A stretch of 5,753 bases of DNA, taken from NCBI GenBank assembly GCA_018830685.1, contig JAHJRR010000026.1, positions 1 to 5,753 on the forward strand, given 5' to 3'. A program made the position numbers and the translations under genes. Below the pieces are notes generated by a model, which worked only from the letters and a program-made list of their open reading frames with translations, was not told where the DNA came from and made no database searches. Position 1 is the stretch's first letter. The number at the start of each line of letters is the position of its first letter. Of this stretch, positions 4,987 through 5,753 are shown one piece after another. The stretch is from Nanobdellota archaeon. GTDB taxonomy: Archaea; Nanobdellota; Nanobdellia; Pacearchaeales; GW2011-AR1.

Positions 4987-5356
4987 GAACGGAACGGAGA
5001 TTCTCTTAGGTCGAGATGAAAATAGCAATGACGAATTAATGAAAGAGTACAAGGGAAAAGAGAATACGATTTTACACACGGTTGCCCCCGGAAGTCCGTT
5101 TTGTGTTATTGTTAAAGATAAACCGACTAAAGAAGAGATTTATGAGGCAGGGACTTTCGTTGCAAAATATAGCCAGAATTGGAGAGACCACAAGAAAGAT
5201 ACGCAGGTTCATGTTTTTACTGGTAAGGCTGCTTCGAAGAAATTCTGGATGAAGAAGGGGACGTGGAATGTTAAGAATACTAAGACACTAACAATTAGAG
5301 TGATAGATATTGAAAAAATAAAGATTTTATCTACGAAACGCCCACGGGAAACTTAA
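4961..5356 (+). CDS. Stand-alone NFACT-R (DUF814) domain protein
   Basis: A 131-aa protein that consists almost entirely of an NFACT-R-like fold. Visible family features are the N-G-x-E-I-L-L-G-R-D-x-x-S-N-D-E-L opening (residues 10-26), the L-H-T turn (38-40), the A-P-G-S-P segment (42-46), and a middle A-G-x-F-V-A-x-Y-S (63-71). Later come V-H-V-F-T-G-K (83-89) and K-K-G-T-W (98-102). In full-length NFACT proteins (RqcH/Rqc2/NEMF) this domain binds RNA on the stalled ribosome or large subunit, with NFACT-N and helix-hairpin parts. These are absent here, so a direct role in adding C-terminal tails is not expected. Small stand-alone NFACT-R proteins are known in archaea and bacteria. The ATG at 4961 lies inside the Nudix gene (26-base overlap). 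A later start would cut the conserved opening. The 3' end overlaps the opposite-strand VTT gene by 30 bases. Confidence 0.82.
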   Translation: MKFRKKILKNGTEILLGRDENSNDELMKEYKGKENTILHTVAPGSPFCVIVKDKPTKEEIYEAGTFVAKYSQNWRDHKKDTQVHVFTGKAASKKFWMKKGTWNVKNTKTLTIRVIDIEKIKILSTKRPRET

Positions 5357-5753
5357 TTTAAACAAGTGCTTGATTTCTCCGTTATAAAAATACATCGCGG
5401 TTAGACTTGTTATTGTTATTCCGATTATAGAAATATAAACTTTTGAAGGATCAAGATAGAATAATCCAGTGATTAGATAAACTGTGAAGAAAGTGTTTGG
5501 TAAATTCCCTACGAAGGTTGCGATGGAATAATTCTTTAGATTAATGTTCATGATTCCACCGAGAAAATTTGGTATCATAGGAGGTACAAAAAAAATTGCA
5601 CTAAGAATCAGGGTCGTTTTGAAAGTATTCTTCTCGAGGACATCTTCAAATTCTTCTATTCTCCCTCCGTGTTTATTTAGATATCTTCTAACGTAATTTT
5701 TCCCGAGTTTTCTCGAGATGTAAAAGTCAATAATTGAGCTTCCCATAATTCCG
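5327..5753 (-). CDS. VTT/DedA-family membrane protein, 5' end cut by window
   Basis: The frame is open to the window edge (…G-I-M at 5752-5744), so the start lies outside and the ATG at 5746 is probably internal. At least 141 residues are present. Counting from that Met: a G-S-S-I-I-D-F-Y-I-S-R-K-L-G stretch (2-15), an amphipathic polar region (16-44), and membrane segments at about 45-66, 74-97 and 102-121. The P-P-M-I-P-N…G-G (55-64) and G-N-L-P-N-T (80-85) motifs fit the VTT (SNARE-associated, TVP38/DedA) domain, whose members act as lipid scramblases or transporters. The Arg often found three residues before the P-x-x-P seems to be Phe here, which is odd and weakens any functional transfer. 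It is convergent with, and overlaps by 30 bases, the NFACT-R gene. Confidence 0.78.
   Translation of the reverse strand, partial: GIMGSSIIDFYISRKLGKNYVRRYLNKHGGRIEEFEDVLEKNTFKTTLILSAIFFVPPMIPNFLGGIMNINLKNYSIATFVGNLPNTFFTVYLITGLFYLDPSKVYISIIGITITSLTAMYFYNGEIKHLFKLSFPWAFRR

Overview
The window looks like part of a small-genome archaeon, most probably of the DPANN group (Pacearchaeota/Woesearchaeota-like). The reasons are archaeal TATA boxes about 25 bases upstream of starts, a GAGGTGA-type ribosome binding site, a tRNA with no encoded CCA, a form III RuBisCO, a DUF5654-like membrane protein, an archaeal pilin-like protein with a KRG|AMELSVGTIVV signal, and tightly packed or overlapping genes. 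The lineage is inferred from gene content, not from a tree.

Bases 1-340 hold the most unusual part. A TATA-like box at 14-20 sits about 25-28 bases before an 18-bp copy of the 5' end of tRNA-Phe (42-59). A 65-bp tandem array follows (65-240), then an 11-base inverted copy of the tRNA 5' end (244-254), then an intact tRNA-Phe(GAA) at 266-336. No TATA box is seen directly upstream of the intact tRNA, so tRNA-Phe is probably made from a precursor whose leader of about 220 nt contains the repeats. The repeats contain a hairpin whose differences between copies preserve pairing.

Bases 337-1269 hold a two-gene unit with its own TATA box: a 100-aa two-hydrophobic-segment (DUF4190-like) membrane protein and, one base later, a pilin-like secreted protein. 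Both carry two cysteines in predicted extracytoplasmic or C-terminal parts.

Bases 1271-2699 hold cysS (cysteinyl-tRNA synthetase), with a TATA-like box so close to the ATG that the mRNA is probably leaderless. A 253-bp gap (2700-2952) carries a short hairpin, T-rich stretches and the promoter of the next unit.

Bases 2953-5356 hold four tightly linked same-strand genes: form III RuBisCO large subunit, a small DUF5654-like membrane protein (1-base gap), a Nudix hydrolase (4-base ATGA overlap) and a stand-alone NFACT-R (DUF814) domain protein (26-base overlap). They look co-transcribed from the TATA box at 2914-2920. RuBisCO would act in archaeal AMP/nucleoside salvage, making 3-phosphoglycerate. 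The Nudix enzyme may act on nucleotides. The NFACT-R protein probably binds RNA or ribosomes. The last gene, a VTT/DedA-family membrane protein on the minus strand, is cut by the window end and overlaps the NFACT-R gene tail to tail by 30 bases.
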